In this document: piece after piece, positions 17,848 to 25,250 of the stretch
How the letters are laid out: the number at the start of each line of letters is the position of its first letter
How positions within the stretch are numbered: the stretch's first letter is position 1
NCBI RefSeq assembly: GCF_014647235.1
Contig: NZ_BMOU01000004.1
Location: 248,379-312,378, forward strand
Source: Haloarcula pellucida
GTDB taxonomy: Archaea; Halobacteriota; Halobacteria; Halobacteriales; Haloarculaceae
Reading direction: 5' to 3'
Length of the DNA: 64,000 nt
Made by a program: the position numbers and the translations under genes
The notes under the pieces: generated by a model
Told to the model about the DNA's origin: nothing
Databases searched by the model: none
What the model saw: the letters and a program-made list of their open reading frames with translations, nothing else

Positions 17848-18402
17848 GTGCAGTACGACCGGCTCATCACGGGCGTCGCCGCGGTGTTCGCGGTACTGAC
17901 AGCGGTGCTGACGGTGGTGGGGATACTGGTGAACCCGGCCGTGCTCTTTCTGGCCCTGATGTTCGCTGTCTCCACGTACGTCATGTACTACCATCTAAGC
18001 GGCAAGATGGCCGCTAACCTCTACGAACGAGTCGAACGGCGCGCTGCCACACAGTCCCGCGGGAGTCGTCGAGGCGGGTTCGGTGCCGGGCCGCGCGAGG
18101 AGTGGACCCCGCCGAGGGACGGCCGACGTGCAGACGGATTCGGTCGACGCGCTCAGCAGGCCCGACAGCAGCAGCGTCGACAGCGGACCCAGCAACGCCA
18201 GCACCGTCGCGTCCGCCAGTCGAGCGGCCCCAGTCCGTCGGAGGCCTACGACCGCCTCGGACTAGACCCCAGCGCGGACGAGCAAGCGGTCAAGCAGGCC
18301 TACCGAGAACGTGTCAAAGAGGTCCATCCCGACACAGACACCGGGAGCGAGGCCGAGTTTAAACGGGTCAAAGCCGCCTACGAGAGGCTGACCGACGACT
18401 GA
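17848..18402 (+). CDS. Membrane-anchored J-domain protein
   Basis: A protein with two hydrophobic helices near the N-terminus (ITGVAAVFAVLTAVLTVVGI and the following VLFLALMFAVSTYVMYY), an Arg/Gln-rich linker, and a C-terminal J domain with the essential HPD (EVHPDTDTG). J domains stimulate the ATPase of DnaK-type chaperones, so this may recruit DnaK to the membrane. The start is uncertain: GTG at 17848 gives 184 residues and sits about 27 bases after a CTTACA box. An in-frame ATG at 17797 would add 17 residues. The stop codon forms part of the element at 18394-18418. Confidence 0.8.
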   Translation: MQYDRLITGVAAVFAVLTAVLTVVGILVNPAVLFLALMFAVSTYVMYYHLSGKMAANLYERVERRAATQSRGSRRGGFGAGPREEWTPPRDGRRADGFGRRAQQARQQQRRQRTQQRQHRRVRQSSGPSPSEAYDRLGLDPSADEQAVKQAYRERVKEVHPDTDTGSEAEFKRVKAAYERLTDD

Positions 18403-18418
18403 TACGGGTGGTTGTAAC
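18394..18418 (+). repeat. Stop-codon-spanning element, copy 1
   Basis: A 25-base stretch beginning GACGACTGATACGG that includes the TGA of the J-domain gene. It matches 58418-58442 (minus strand), which spans the stop of the second phoU gene, in 20 of 25 positions. The first nine bases are partly explained by the shared Asp-Asp-stop ending. The following ATACGG and TGTA are not. The role is unknown; a 3'-end processing or termination signal is possible. Confidence 0.35.
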
Positions 18419-18428
18419 TGTGTCCCGG

Positions 18429-18443
18429 CGGTTCGCCGAACCG
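18429..18443 (+). terminator. Candidate hairpin after the J-domain gene
   Basis: CGGTTC-GCC-GAACCG is a perfect six-base stem with a three-base loop, 27 bases after the stop codon. There is no clear T-run after it, so it is only a candidate terminator or 3'-end stabiliser. Confidence 0.35.
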
Positions 18444-18522
18444 GTCGGGGGACCCACCGGTCGTGACCGACGCCAACCCGTGTAATCGCAACGGCCAAAC
18501 CGCCTCGGGCGTCAGTTGGCGT

Positions 18523-19203
18523 ATGTCCGAGACGCCGCCGTTGCTCGTCGACATCGACGGGACGCTCACCGACGAGTCACGCGCCATCGACCCGCGCGTG
18601 TTCCCCGTGTTACGCGAGTGGCCCGAAACCGTCGTTATCGCCACCGGGAAGGCGATGCCGTTCCCCATCGCGCTCTGTGAGTTCCTCGGCATCGAACGCA
18701 CCGTCGTCGCGGAGAACGGCGGCGTGGTGTTCGTCGAGGCGACCGACGAACTCCAGTTGCGCGGCGACCACGAGGCGAGTCTCGCCGTCGCGGAAGCCTA
18801 CCGCGAACTGGGACACGAACTCGGCTTCGGGGCCGTCGATCTGGCGAACCGCTGGCGCGAGACGGAGATCGTCGTCAGTCTGAACCAACCGCTCGAGCCA
18901 CTGGAACGGGTGGCCGAGGAGTTCGGCCTCGTCGTCCTCGACACCGGATTCGCGTATCACGTCACCGACCCGAGCGTGGACAAGGGGACGGGACTGGCGG
19001 CCATCTGTGCGGAACTGGAGATGGACCCGTCGTCGTTCCTCGCCGTCGGCGACTCCGAGAACGACGCCGAGGCGTTCGACGTGGCCGGGGAGGCCATCGC
19101 CGTGGCCAACGCTGACGAGACGGCGAAGGCGCGCGCCGACCGGGTGACCGAAGCCCGGTACGCCGACGGGTTTCTCGAAGCCGTCGCTCCGTACCGCCCG
19201 TAG
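18523..19203 (+). CDS. Phosphoglycolate phosphatase, archaeal HAD type
   Basis: A 226-residue HAD-superfamily phosphatase of the archaeal phosphoglycolate phosphatase group (TIGR01487). The nucleophile motif is LLVDIDGTLTD (Asp10, Asp12), motif II is VIATGK, and the metal-binding motif IV is AVGDSENDAEAF. The Lys of motif III is in DKGTGLAAI. The enzyme clears 2-phosphoglycolate, a by-product of DNA repair and of carbon metabolism. The start ATG at 18523 (MSETPPLLVDIDG) is chosen over one 20 codons upstream because it begins directly at the HAD fold. Confidence 0.9.
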   Translation: MSETPPLLVDIDGTLTDESRAIDPRVFPVLREWPETVVIATGKAMPFPIALCEFLGIERTVVAENGGVVFVEATDELQLRGDHEASLAVAEAYRELGHELGFGAVDLANRWRETEIVVSLNQPLEPLERVAEEFGLVVLDTGFAYHVTDPSVDKGTGLAAICAELEMDPSSFLAVGDSENDAEAFDVAGEAIAVANADETAKARADRVTEARYADGFLEAVAPYRP

Positions 19204-19466
19204 CGGCCTTCAGGGGCGAACTGGCGACACCCGGAAATCGTCGGAGTCGTCACGGGAGTCCCCCGCTACCGTCCGCACGAGTGGGTGTCGCGCGCCCGCG
19301 AGTTCCGTGCGGCGAGTCTGGGCACGGCCCGGGCATCGTTCCGTACACGTACATAAATCCTCGGGCGAAACTATTGTGAGAGACAGACCCATTCACCCGC
19401 CAAAACACCGGTAAGCGGCCCCAAACCCGGGGAAGGCTTTTATCTCGTCCTCCGTTACGGACTCGC
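19204..19466. other. 263-bp intergenic region upstream of the GTPase gene
   Basis: The right end carries the GTPase promoter (TTTTAT at 19438-19443). A second TATA-like box ACATAAAT at 19351-19358 has only a 12-codon GTG frame after it (19376), which I do not call. No RNA gene fold was recognised. Confidence 0.5.
19438..19443 (+). promoter_or_regulatory. TATA box of the GTPase gene
   Basis: TTTTAT centred about 27 bases upstream of the ATG at 19467, the spacing expected when transcription and translation start at the same base. This supports a leaderless message and the chosen start. Confidence 0.65.
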
Positions 19467-21104
19467 ATGAGCCCCGACCGGGCTGTCCTCCGGCGCGCGC
19501 TGGAGCGCGGCGAACAGGAGGGCGGCAGCGTCGAGTTCAAAGAACGGCTCACAGAGGATCTGCACCTCTCGGAGGGCCGGCTCGAATCCCTGACTGCGCA
19601 ACTTCGCCACCGCGTCCTCTCGGGCGACGGTGAAGCGACCTACGTCGTCGGCGTCACCGACGACGGCGGCCTCGCCGGGATCGCTCCCGAGGAGTTCTCT
19701 GAGTCGATGGACGTGTTGAGCCTACTGGCCGAGGAGGCCGGTGCCCACATCGAAGACGTCCAGACGTGGGGCACAGACGGCGTCCCGGAGACGAACTCGG
19801 CAGGCGGTGGTGACGGGCCAGAAGGCATCGTCGGGGTCGCCACCGTCAGAGAGGGCGCCGTTCTCGAAGACGACGACCACATCGTCGTCGGGACCGCCGG
19901 TCACGTCGACCACGGCAAGTCCACGCTCGTCGGGTCGCTCGTCACCGGCGAGGCCGACGACGGCGAGGGTAACACGCGCGGCTTCCTCGACGTCCAGCCC
20001 CACGAGGTCGAACGCGGCCTCTCGGCGGACCTCTCCTATGGCGTCTACGGCTTCGACGAGGACGGACCGGTCCGGATGGACAACCCACATCGGAAAAGTG
20101 ACCGCGCACGCGTCGTAGAGGAGTCCGACCGACTGGTGTCGTTCGTCGACACGGTCGGCCACGAACCGTGGCTCCGGACGACGATCCGCGGACTGGTCGG
20201 CCAGAAACTCGATTATGGCCTGCTTACCGTCGCGGCAGACGACGGCGTGACCGACACGACCCGGGAGCACCTAGGCATCTTGCTGGCGACTGACCTCCCG
20301 ACTATCGTCGCCATCACCAAGGTCGACCTCGTCCCCGACGAACGAGTGACCGAGGTCGAGCGAAGCGTCGAGCGAGCGCTCCGCGATGTCGACAAGACGC
20401 CACTCCGGGTCGAGCGCCACGGCATCGAGGCCGCTATCGAGGAGATATCCGAGACCGTCGTCCCAGTCGTGACGACGAGTGCCGTCACACAGGCGGGCCT
20501 CGACGCCCTCGACGCGATGTTCGAGGCGCTCCCGAAGACGGCCGGCGAAGTCGGTGAGTTCCGGATGTACGTCGACCGCACGTACAACGTACAGGGCGTC
20601 GGCGCCGTCGCGTCGGGCACGATCAAGTCCGGCGAGGTCGAAGCCGGCGACGAACTCCTGTTAGGACCGATGCAGGACGGGACCTTCCGCGAGGTAGAAG
20701 TCCGATCCATCGAGATGCACTACTACCGGGTCGACGAGGCCAAAGCGGGCCGCATCGTCGGTATCGCACTCAAAGGCGTCCGCGAGGCGGACATCGAACG
20801 CGGGATGGTTTTACTCCCGCGGGACGCCGACCCGACGCCCGTCCGCGAGTTCGAGGCCGAAGTGATGGTGCTGAACCACCCGACACGCATCGGCGACGGC
20901 TACGAACCGGTCGTCCACCTCGAAACGGTCAGTGAAGCGGCGGCGTTCCACCCTGAAGACGGCCAACTCCTCCCCGGCGACGCCGGCGAGACCACCGTCG
21001 AGTTCAAGTTCCGGTCGTACCTCGTCGAGGAGGGCCAGAAGTTCGTCTTCCGCGAAGGGCGGTCGAAAGGCGTCGGCACCGTCACCGATATCGTCACAGA
21101 CTGA
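19467..21104 (+). CDS. GTPBP1-like translational GTPase
   Basis: A 545-residue GTP-binding protein related to eukaryotic GTPBP1/2 and to elongation factor 1A. A haloarchaeal N-terminal domain of about 135 residues precedes the GTPase. G1 is GTAGHVDHGKST (143-153), G3 is DTVGHE (228-233) and G4 is TKVD (284-287). Domains II and III follow (YVDRTYNVQGVGAVASGT, then LNHPTRIGDGYEPVVHLET). Relatives act in mRNA surveillance or ribosome rescue, but no archaeal function is established. It is transcribed alone from its own TATA box. Confidence 0.9.
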   Translation: MSPDRAVLRRALERGEQEGGSVEFKERLTEDLHLSEGRLESLTAQLRHRVLSGDGEATYVVGVTDDGGLAGIAPEEFSESMDVLSLLAEEAGAHIEDVQTWGTDGVPETNSAGGGDGPEGIVGVATVREGAVLEDDDHIVVGTAGHVDHGKSTLVGSLVTGEADDGEGNTRGFLDVQPHEVERGLSADLSYGVYGFDEDGPVRMDNPHRKSDRARVVEESDRLVSFVDTVGHEPWLRTTIRGLVGQKLDYGLLTVAADDGVTDTTREHLGILLATDLPTIVAITKVDLVPDERVTEVERSVERALRDVDKTPLRVERHGIEAAIEEISETVVPVVTTSAVTQAGLDALDAMFEALPKTAGEVGEFRMYVDRTYNVQGVGAVASGTIKSGEVEAGDELLLGPMQDGTFREVEVRSIEMHYYRVDEAKAGRIVGIALKGVREADIERGMVLLPRDADPTPVREFEAEVMVLNHPTRIGDGYEPVVHLETVSEAAAFHPEDGQLLPGDAGETTVEFKFRSYLVEEGQKFVFREGRSKGVGTVTDIVTD

Positions 21105-21216
21105 CTCCGTTAGGTACGACGCCGTTATCCGTCGGTCGTTTTCGCCGTGGCGTAGATATGCACGTCGTCGGCGCGAGCGGACGCTGGTCTGTCCGCCCCA
21201 GATGCCCGACGGGACA

Positions 21217-21693
21217 CTACGGTGCCTCGAAGCCTGCGTCCGTGTGCCGTGCCGCCCCGAACACTGCCGCCCACGCCAGCAGGTGTTCGACCCGCGTGCG
21301 CCAGACGGGTTCCCAGTTGGCGCGGCGTTCGCGCTCCCAGCGGGGGACGATGTTCCGGACGGCTTCGAAGGCGTCGTCGGCCGTTCGTGGGTCGGTGCCG
21401 AGTACGTCCAGTACCTCGGCGGCGCCGAAGACGTTCTCTCGGAACGCCGCCGCCAGCGTGTCCCGCTCCAGAGCAGTCCGCGTCCGGTAGTACCCTCTGT
21501 CGCTCTCTTCGAGGAGGGCCAGCGCTCGCAGAAACGTCAGGTACTCGCGGGCCGTCTCGCGGTCCGGGACGTCTGTCGTCCGCTGGATAGCCCGACAGCA
21601 GTCCGCCTCGTCGTCCGGGACAAGCGGAATCGCCGCCCGCGCGTCCGCGAGAAACGATAGCGACCGCGCCGGCGGGGCCACCTTGTACCGCAT
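21217..21693 (-). CDS. Haloarchaeal protein of unknown function, winged-helix-like
   Basis: A 158-residue protein not assigned to a family. The N-terminal 70 residues (SFLADARAAIPLVPDDEADC through TFLRALALLEESDRGYYRT) have the spacing of a winged helix: three helices then a beta wing. The C-terminal half is helical and tryptophan-rich (PRWERERRANWEPVWR). Its start overlaps the mch stop by one base (TGATG), so it is co-translated with mch. A regulatory link to C1 metabolism would be a guess. Confidence 0.78.
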   Translation of the reverse strand: MRYKVAPPARSLSFLADARAAIPLVPDDEADCCRAIQRTTDVPDRETAREYLTFLRALALLEESDRGYYRTRTALERDTLAAAFRENVFGAAEVLDVLGTDPRTADDAFEAVRNIVPRWERERRANWEPVWRTRVEHLLAWAAVFGAARHTDAGFEAP

Positions 21694-22625
21694 CAGAGCC
21701 CGAAGCTCTCGGCCAACACGTCCTCGCGGGTCTCACCGACGACGTGTGTCTCGCCGCCGACGACGTCGATCGTGACCTGTGCCGGCCCGAACAGCCCCAC
21801 GGGGAGGTCGGCGAAGTCCCAGTCGGCGTCCTCGAAGACGGCCGCCAGCGGTTCACCGTACTCGGCCCCTGCCACGGAGGCCACCTCCTCGAACCGGTCG
21901 AACGACTCGTCGACGGTGAGGTGGACTTCGCCGCCGTAGGCCAGTGCGTCCGTCGTCCGGGCCATCGCCGTCGCCTCGTCGCCGGCGACGGGTGCCACGG
22001 GGGCGCGTGCGTTCGCCGAGAGCACCGAGACGGGGTCGAAGCCAAGTTCGGCTAGCCGGAAGACGGCCAGTTCGGCCGCGCGGGCGGCGGCGGCGACGCT
22101 CCCGGTGACACTCGCCGTCGAGAACGCCGGGAGGAACACGCCCGTCTCGGGGACGCCGGTACGCTCTGCGACCTGTGCAGCGACGGCTTCGTCGGGCAGT
22201 TGGTCCGTCTCGACGGCGAGGACCGCGAAGTCGGCCTCCTCTCGATACCCGATACGTTGGAACGCCTCCTCCTCGGCGACCAGCGCGCGGGCCGGGCCGC
22301 TTCCGAGGCCCTCGAAGCCGTCGGCCGAGAGCTCCCAGCCACCCTTCTGCGAACACAGCAGGGCCAGCGCCGGGTGGTCAGTCGAGAGTTCGACGTGTGT
22401 CAGCGGCGCGCCGGCGACGGTGTCCATCGTCGACTGGACCGTCGCCAGCCCAGCGGTCTGTATCTCTGCGAGCACCATCCCCGCCTCGACGGCACCGGGG
22501 ACGTCGACGCCGAAGTCGAGCACCGCGGCGTCGCCAGAGAGTGCGTGTACGTCTATCGTGAGTTCGTCGGCGAAGTCGATGGCCTCGTCGACGAGTTCCG
22601 TGGCCATCCGATTGAGGCTGTCCAT
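21693..22625 (-). CDS. mch: Methenyltetrahydromethanopterin cyclohydrolase
   Basis: Interconverts methenyl- and formyl-tetrahydromethanopterin, a C1 carrier step of methanogens. It is kept in haloarchaea, which are not methanogens, where it presumably serves folate-type one-carbon transfers. It is 310 residues long. Family blocks include LDFGVDVPGAVEAGMVLAEI, THVELSTDHPALALLCSQKG and LSANARAPVAPVAGDEATAM. First gene of a two-gene unit with the winged-helix-like protein. The glycine cleavage genes at the left edge feed the same one-carbon pool. Confidence 0.96.
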   Translation of the reverse strand: MDSLNRMATELVDEAIDFADELTIDVHALSGDAAVLDFGVDVPGAVEAGMVLAEIQTAGLATVQSTMDTVAGAPLTHVELSTDHPALALLCSQKGGWELSADGFEGLGSGPARALVAEEEAFQRIGYREEADFAVLAVETDQLPDEAVAAQVAERTGVPETGVFLPAFSTASVTGSVAAAARAAELAVFRLAELGFDPVSVLSANARAPVAPVAGDEATAMARTTDALAYGGEVHLTVDESFDRFEEVASVAGAEYGEPLAAVFEDADWDFADLPVGLFGPAQVTIDVVGGETHVVGETREDVLAESFGL

Positions 22626-22649
22626 ACGCCGCCTTTGGCAGCCTGCCTT

Positions 22650-22982
22650 TTAATCTCCACCTTCGGACCGCTCGCTTCGCGCCGCCCGCCCCAGTTGCGA
22701 TTCGACGGCGTCGACCTTCTCGCTCGCACGCTGGTCGACGCCGCGCTTGTCGTCTATCTTCAGGAACGTCTCGACGCGGTCGGACTGCGCGCCGACGGCC
22801 TCGTGTGCGGCGTGGGCCGCCGCGAACAGTTCCTCGCTGTCCTCGGCCTCGATGATTGTCCCCATCGGCGTCGTCTCGTACTCGACGTCGAACGCCTCTA
22901 AGGCCGCGACGGCGTCGGCGACGTAGGGAGCCATGCTCTCTTCGACGACCGGTGCGACGGACAGGAACCCGATACAGGTCAT
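22650..22982 (-). CDS. MTH1187 family (DUF77) thiamine-binding-type protein
   Basis: A 110-residue protein of the MTH1187/YkoF-like family with a ferredoxin-like fold, some members of which bind thiamine. Diagnostic are the start MTCIGFLSVAPVVEESMAPY and YETTPMGTIIEAED, which lines the ligand pocket in the family. ATG at 22982 is preferred over a TTG three codons upstream. It lies 24 bases upstream of mch on the same strand and is divergent from the HalX gene. Confidence 0.88.
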   Translation of the reverse strand: MTCIGFLSVAPVVEESMAPYVADAVAALEAFDVEYETTPMGTIIEAEDSEELFAAAHAAHEAVGAQSDRVETFLKIDDKRGVDQRASEKVDAVESQLGRAARSERSEGGD

Positions 22983-23039
22983 ACGTGACAATCAAGTAGG
23001 GGACACCCTAACAGTGGCGTTCGCGACCTCGCACCTAGA

Positions 23040-23048
23040 TTTATTATA
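23040..23048 (+). promoter_or_regulatory. TATA box of the HalX regulator gene
   Basis: TTTATTATA centred about 28 bases before the GTG at 23073. It supports the GTG as a leaderless start. Confidence 0.65.
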
Positions 23049-23072
23049 CAGCCGACAGAAAAAACCACTGTC

Positions 23073-23624
23073 GTGAGCGATACCCGCCCAACTGTCCTCG
23101 TCGTCGAGGACGACACCCCTCTCCGTGAGACCTACGCCCGCGTCCTCTCACAGTCCTACGACGTGTCGACCGCCGCGACTGCAGCGATGGCTATCGACCG
23201 TCTCGGAGACGGGACCGACATCCTCCTCCTCGACCGCGCACTCCCCGACGCCGACGGCGAAGACGTCCTCCGAGAGGTTCAGGCCCGAAACTACCACTGC
23301 TACGTCGCGATGGTCACCGCCGTCGAGCCCGATTTCGAGATCATCGACATGGGCGTCGACGACTACCTCGTCAAACCGGTGACCACCGATGCGATTCGAG
23401 ACGCCGTCGAACGACTGCTGTCGCTGGCCGAATACGACGAGACCTACAGGGAGCTGAGTCAGAAGCGCGTGAAACGCAACGTCCTCGAACAGGAGAAAGC
23501 ACCGCCGGAACTCGGCGAAAGCGAGGAGTTCCGCCGCCTGCAGGCGGACATCGAGCGTTTAGAAGCCCAACTCGAAGAGATAGCCGACAAGTGTGCGGAC
23601 GTAGAACGCGAACTAGAACAGTAG
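23073..23624 (+). CDS. HalX-domain response regulator
   Basis: A 183-residue two-component regulator. The receiver domain (about 5-115) has the acidic pocket VVEDD, the phospho-acceptor Asp54 in LLLDRALPDADG, Thr82 and Lys101 (DDYLVKPVTTD). The C-terminal HalX domain (about 115-183) is largely a charged coiled coil (LQADIERLEAQLEEIADKCA). No separate DNA-binding domain is visible. No histidine kinase is encoded nearby, so it is an orphan regulator in this window. The start codon is GTG. Confidence 0.92.
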   Translation: MSDTRPTVLVVEDDTPLRETYARVLSQSYDVSTAATAAMAIDRLGDGTDILLLDRALPDADGEDVLREVQARNYHCYVAMVTAVEPDFEIIDMGVDDYLVKPVTTDAIRDAVERLLSLAEYDETYRELSQKRVKRNVLEQEKAPPELGESEEFRRLQADIERLEAQLEEIADKCADVERELEQ

Positions 23625-23708
23625 GCACGCGGGACCGGCGCTCGCGTGATGGCACGTAGCGCGACCGCTCATCGGTTGGAATTTGGAGAAATACGCTTGC
23701 TGGGAGTG

Positions 23709-23754
23709 CGCAATCGCTCCGCGATTGCGAGCCCCGACGGACGCCGTCCGTCGG
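23709..23754. repeat. Two perfect 9-bp-stem hairpins in tandem
   Basis: CGCAATCGC-TCC-GCGATTGCG (23709-23729) is followed four bases later by CCGACGGAC-GCC-GTCCGTCGG (23734-23754). Both are perfect nine-base stems with three-base loops. They separate a degenerate tRNA-end remnant (about 23684-23703, GAAATACGCTTGCTGGGA) from the 144-bp repeat array. Such hairpins resemble REP-type elements. Confidence 0.65.
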
Positions 23755-23756
23755 TG

Positions 23757-24044
23757 TTTGAACCGAAATCAGACGTGCTCGCTTCGCTGCGCGCGACTGA
23801 TAGGCTTCAAACCAGTACGATTTCACGACTCACCGGATGACGAGCACACGCCACGCGGTGCTCGCCGAGATAGTTCGTCGAAGAAATGCGCTGGCTGGGA
23901 TTTGAACCGAAATCAGACGTGCTCGCTTCGCTGCGCGCGACTGATAGGCTTCAAACCAGTGCGATTTCACGGCTCACCGGATGACGAGCACACGCTACGC
24001 GGTGCTCACCGAGATAGTTCGTCGAAGAAATGCGCTGGCTGGGA
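23757..24044. repeat. Two tandem 144-bp repeats carrying tRNA-Gly 3' ends
   Basis: Unit A (23757-23900) and unit B (23901-24044) are 144 bases each and differ at four positions that I can see. Each unit ends, on the tRNA strand, in the acceptor and T-arm sequence of the adjacent tRNA-Gly, so that TGCGCTGGCTGGGATTTGAA occurs at both 23888-23907 and 24031-24050. Each unit also holds a GAGCAC/GTGCTC stem. The layout is what repeated integration or excision at a tRNA attachment site, or tandem duplication through the tRNA 3' end, would leave. No integrase gene is present. Confidence 0.85.
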
Positions 24045-24102
24045 TTTGAACCCAGGTTGTGACCATGGCAAGGTCACGTGATACCAACTACACTACCAGC
24101 GC
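24031..24102 (-). tRNA. tRNA-Gly (anticodon GCC)
   Basis: 72 bases on the minus strand with a full cloverleaf. The acceptor stem GCGCTGG (24102-24096) pairs with CCAGCGC (24038-24032), and the discriminator is A. The anticodon arm has stem GTGACC/GGTCAC with loop TTGCCAT, giving GCC. The T-arm holds GGTTCAAATCC. CCA is not encoded. A TTTTTACTA box about 50 bases upstream is the likely promoter. The 3' end is repeated downstream in the 144-bp array, marking this tRNA as an integration site. Confidence 0.97.
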
Positions 24103-24150
24103 CCAGCGTGGCGCACCGCGCCTCTCTGCATTCTAATCTGGTGGGGGTGA

Positions 24151-24159
24151 TAGTAAAAA
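24151..24159 (-). promoter_or_regulatory. Likely promoter of tRNA-Gly
   Basis: TTTTTACTA on the minus strand, 49-57 bases upstream of the mature tRNA 5' end. With the usual TATA-to-start spacing it would give a 5' leader of roughly 25 bases, removed by RNase P. Confidence 0.5.
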
Positions 24160-24336
24160 GCCTTCCGTTTTCCGAGCCCAATCGTGGGACGTGAGGGCAT
24201 TCGGCGCATACATTTCCCGGGAGTGAATAGCACGCCACGACCTTTCGGAACCGGCAAGGCCCGTGCAGGCGGTTCACGGGCGAGGGGCTGTGACGGGCCG
24301 TGTGAACGCGTCTCAACGCGTGCCCGAAGCGGGGTC

Positions 24337-24400
24337 TTTTTACGGTAGGGGCGGAGAAGTATCGGCACAGTCTAGTGGCGTGACGTGGAAGCGTCACGGC
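24337..24400 (+). promoter_or_regulatory. Promoter and hairpin leader of the ribosomal superoperon
   Basis: TTTTTACG at 24337-24344 is a TATA-like box that would start transcription near 24367 and give a leader of about 34 bases. That leader contains CGTGACG (24379-24385), TGGAAG, CGTCACG (24392-24398), a perfect seven-base stem ending two bases before the ATG at 24401. It could hide the start codon. A role in autogenous control is inferred. Confidence 0.5.
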
Positions 24401-25246
24401 ATGACGACCAGCGTACTCGTGCCGTCTTCCCTCACACGGGAAGCCGAAGACCGCCGCGAGGCGACTCGCAAACTCGGATACGTGGCCCGCGCGGCCACGG
24501 TGTTCCGGGTCGACCGGCTGACAGTGTTCCCCGACCCAGACGGGGCGGGAAAGTGGGAAGACGGGTTCGTCGAAACCGTCCTGCGGTACGCCGCGACGCC
24601 CCCGCACCTCCGAAAGGAGATGTGGGGCAAGCGGGACGAACTAGAGTACGTCGGCGTCCTGCCGCCGCTCCGCGTGCGTTCACAGACCGGCTCCGGATCT
24701 GAGGGTTCGGGGTCGTTAAGACAGGGAATCGTGACCGAGGTCGGAGCTGATGGGCGCGTCCGGGTCAATTGCGGCATGCAACACCCGATCTCCCTCCCCG
24801 TTCCAGACGGTCTGGACGTGGGTCAGGGGGAGCGCGTGACCGTCAGGGTCTCTTCGCGACGGCCGGTCCGGGCGAAACTCGTCGACCACCCCACGCCGGG
24901 GTTCGACGTCGTTTCCGCGGACCTCGATGCAGCACTCTCGCGTGACGACGCCGGGCTCACCATCGCCTCTTCGAGGTACGGAGAGCCGGCAACGACACAC
25001 CGTCTCGGCCGTCTGGCCGAGCGACGGGACGCCGAGGGCGGCATGACAGTCGCCTTCGGAGCCCCCGAGCGTGGGTTACCGTCGATACTCGACGTGGACC
25101 CGGGCTCCGTCGGACGAGACCAGACAGACGACGACCCCACAGGGTTCGACCTCTGGCTGAATACGGTTCCGAACCAGGGCAGCGAGGTCGTGCGAACGGA
25201 AGAAGCACTGTTCGCCTCCCTCGCCTGTCTAACCCTCACGGAGTAA
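24401..25246 (+). CDS. SPOUT-fold RNA methyltransferase (putative RNA uridine N3 type)
   Basis: A 281-residue protein of the archaeal COG2106 SPOUT methyltransferase group, related to eukaryotic C9orf114/SPOUT1. These proteins use a deep trefoil knot to bind SAM. The blocks GKWEDGFVETVLRYAATPPHL, GVLPPLRVR and the C-terminal knot region VAFGAPERGLPSIL with NTVPNQGSEVVRTEEAL fit the family. An OB-like insert (QGIVTEVGADGRVRVNCGMQ) lies mid-protein. It is the first gene of the ribosomal superoperon, four bases before L3, a position conserved in archaea. The target RNA is unproven. ATG at 24401 follows the leader hairpin. Confidence 0.9.
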   Translation: MTTSVLVPSSLTREAEDRREATRKLGYVARAATVFRVDRLTVFPDPDGAGKWEDGFVETVLRYAATPPHLRKEMWGKRDELEYVGVLPPLRVRSQTGSGSEGSGSLRQGIVTEVGADGRVRVNCGMQHPISLPVPDGLDVGQGERVTVRVSSRRPVRAKLVDHPTPGFDVVSADLDAALSRDDAGLTIASSRYGEPATTHRLGRLAERRDAEGGMTVAFGAPERGLPSILDVDPGSVGRDQTDDDPTGFDLWLNTVPNQGSEVVRTEEALFASLACLTLTE

Positions 25247-25250
25247 ACGT

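Noticed and set aside
19376-19414. 12-codon GTG frame after a TATA-like box before the GTPase gene
   Set aside because: The box is only about 21 bases from the GTG, too close for a leaderless start, and the frame is very short.
23757-24044. Possible CRISPR array
   Set aside because: The repeats are directly adjacent without spacers, 144 bases long, and explained by the tRNA-Gly 3' end. No cas genes are present.
23683-24081. A 132-codon plus-strand frame with repeated AGWDLNRNQTCSLRC units
   Set aside because: It is the 144-bp tRNA-end repeat read as protein. 144 is a multiple of three, so the frame stays open through both units and into the tRNA.
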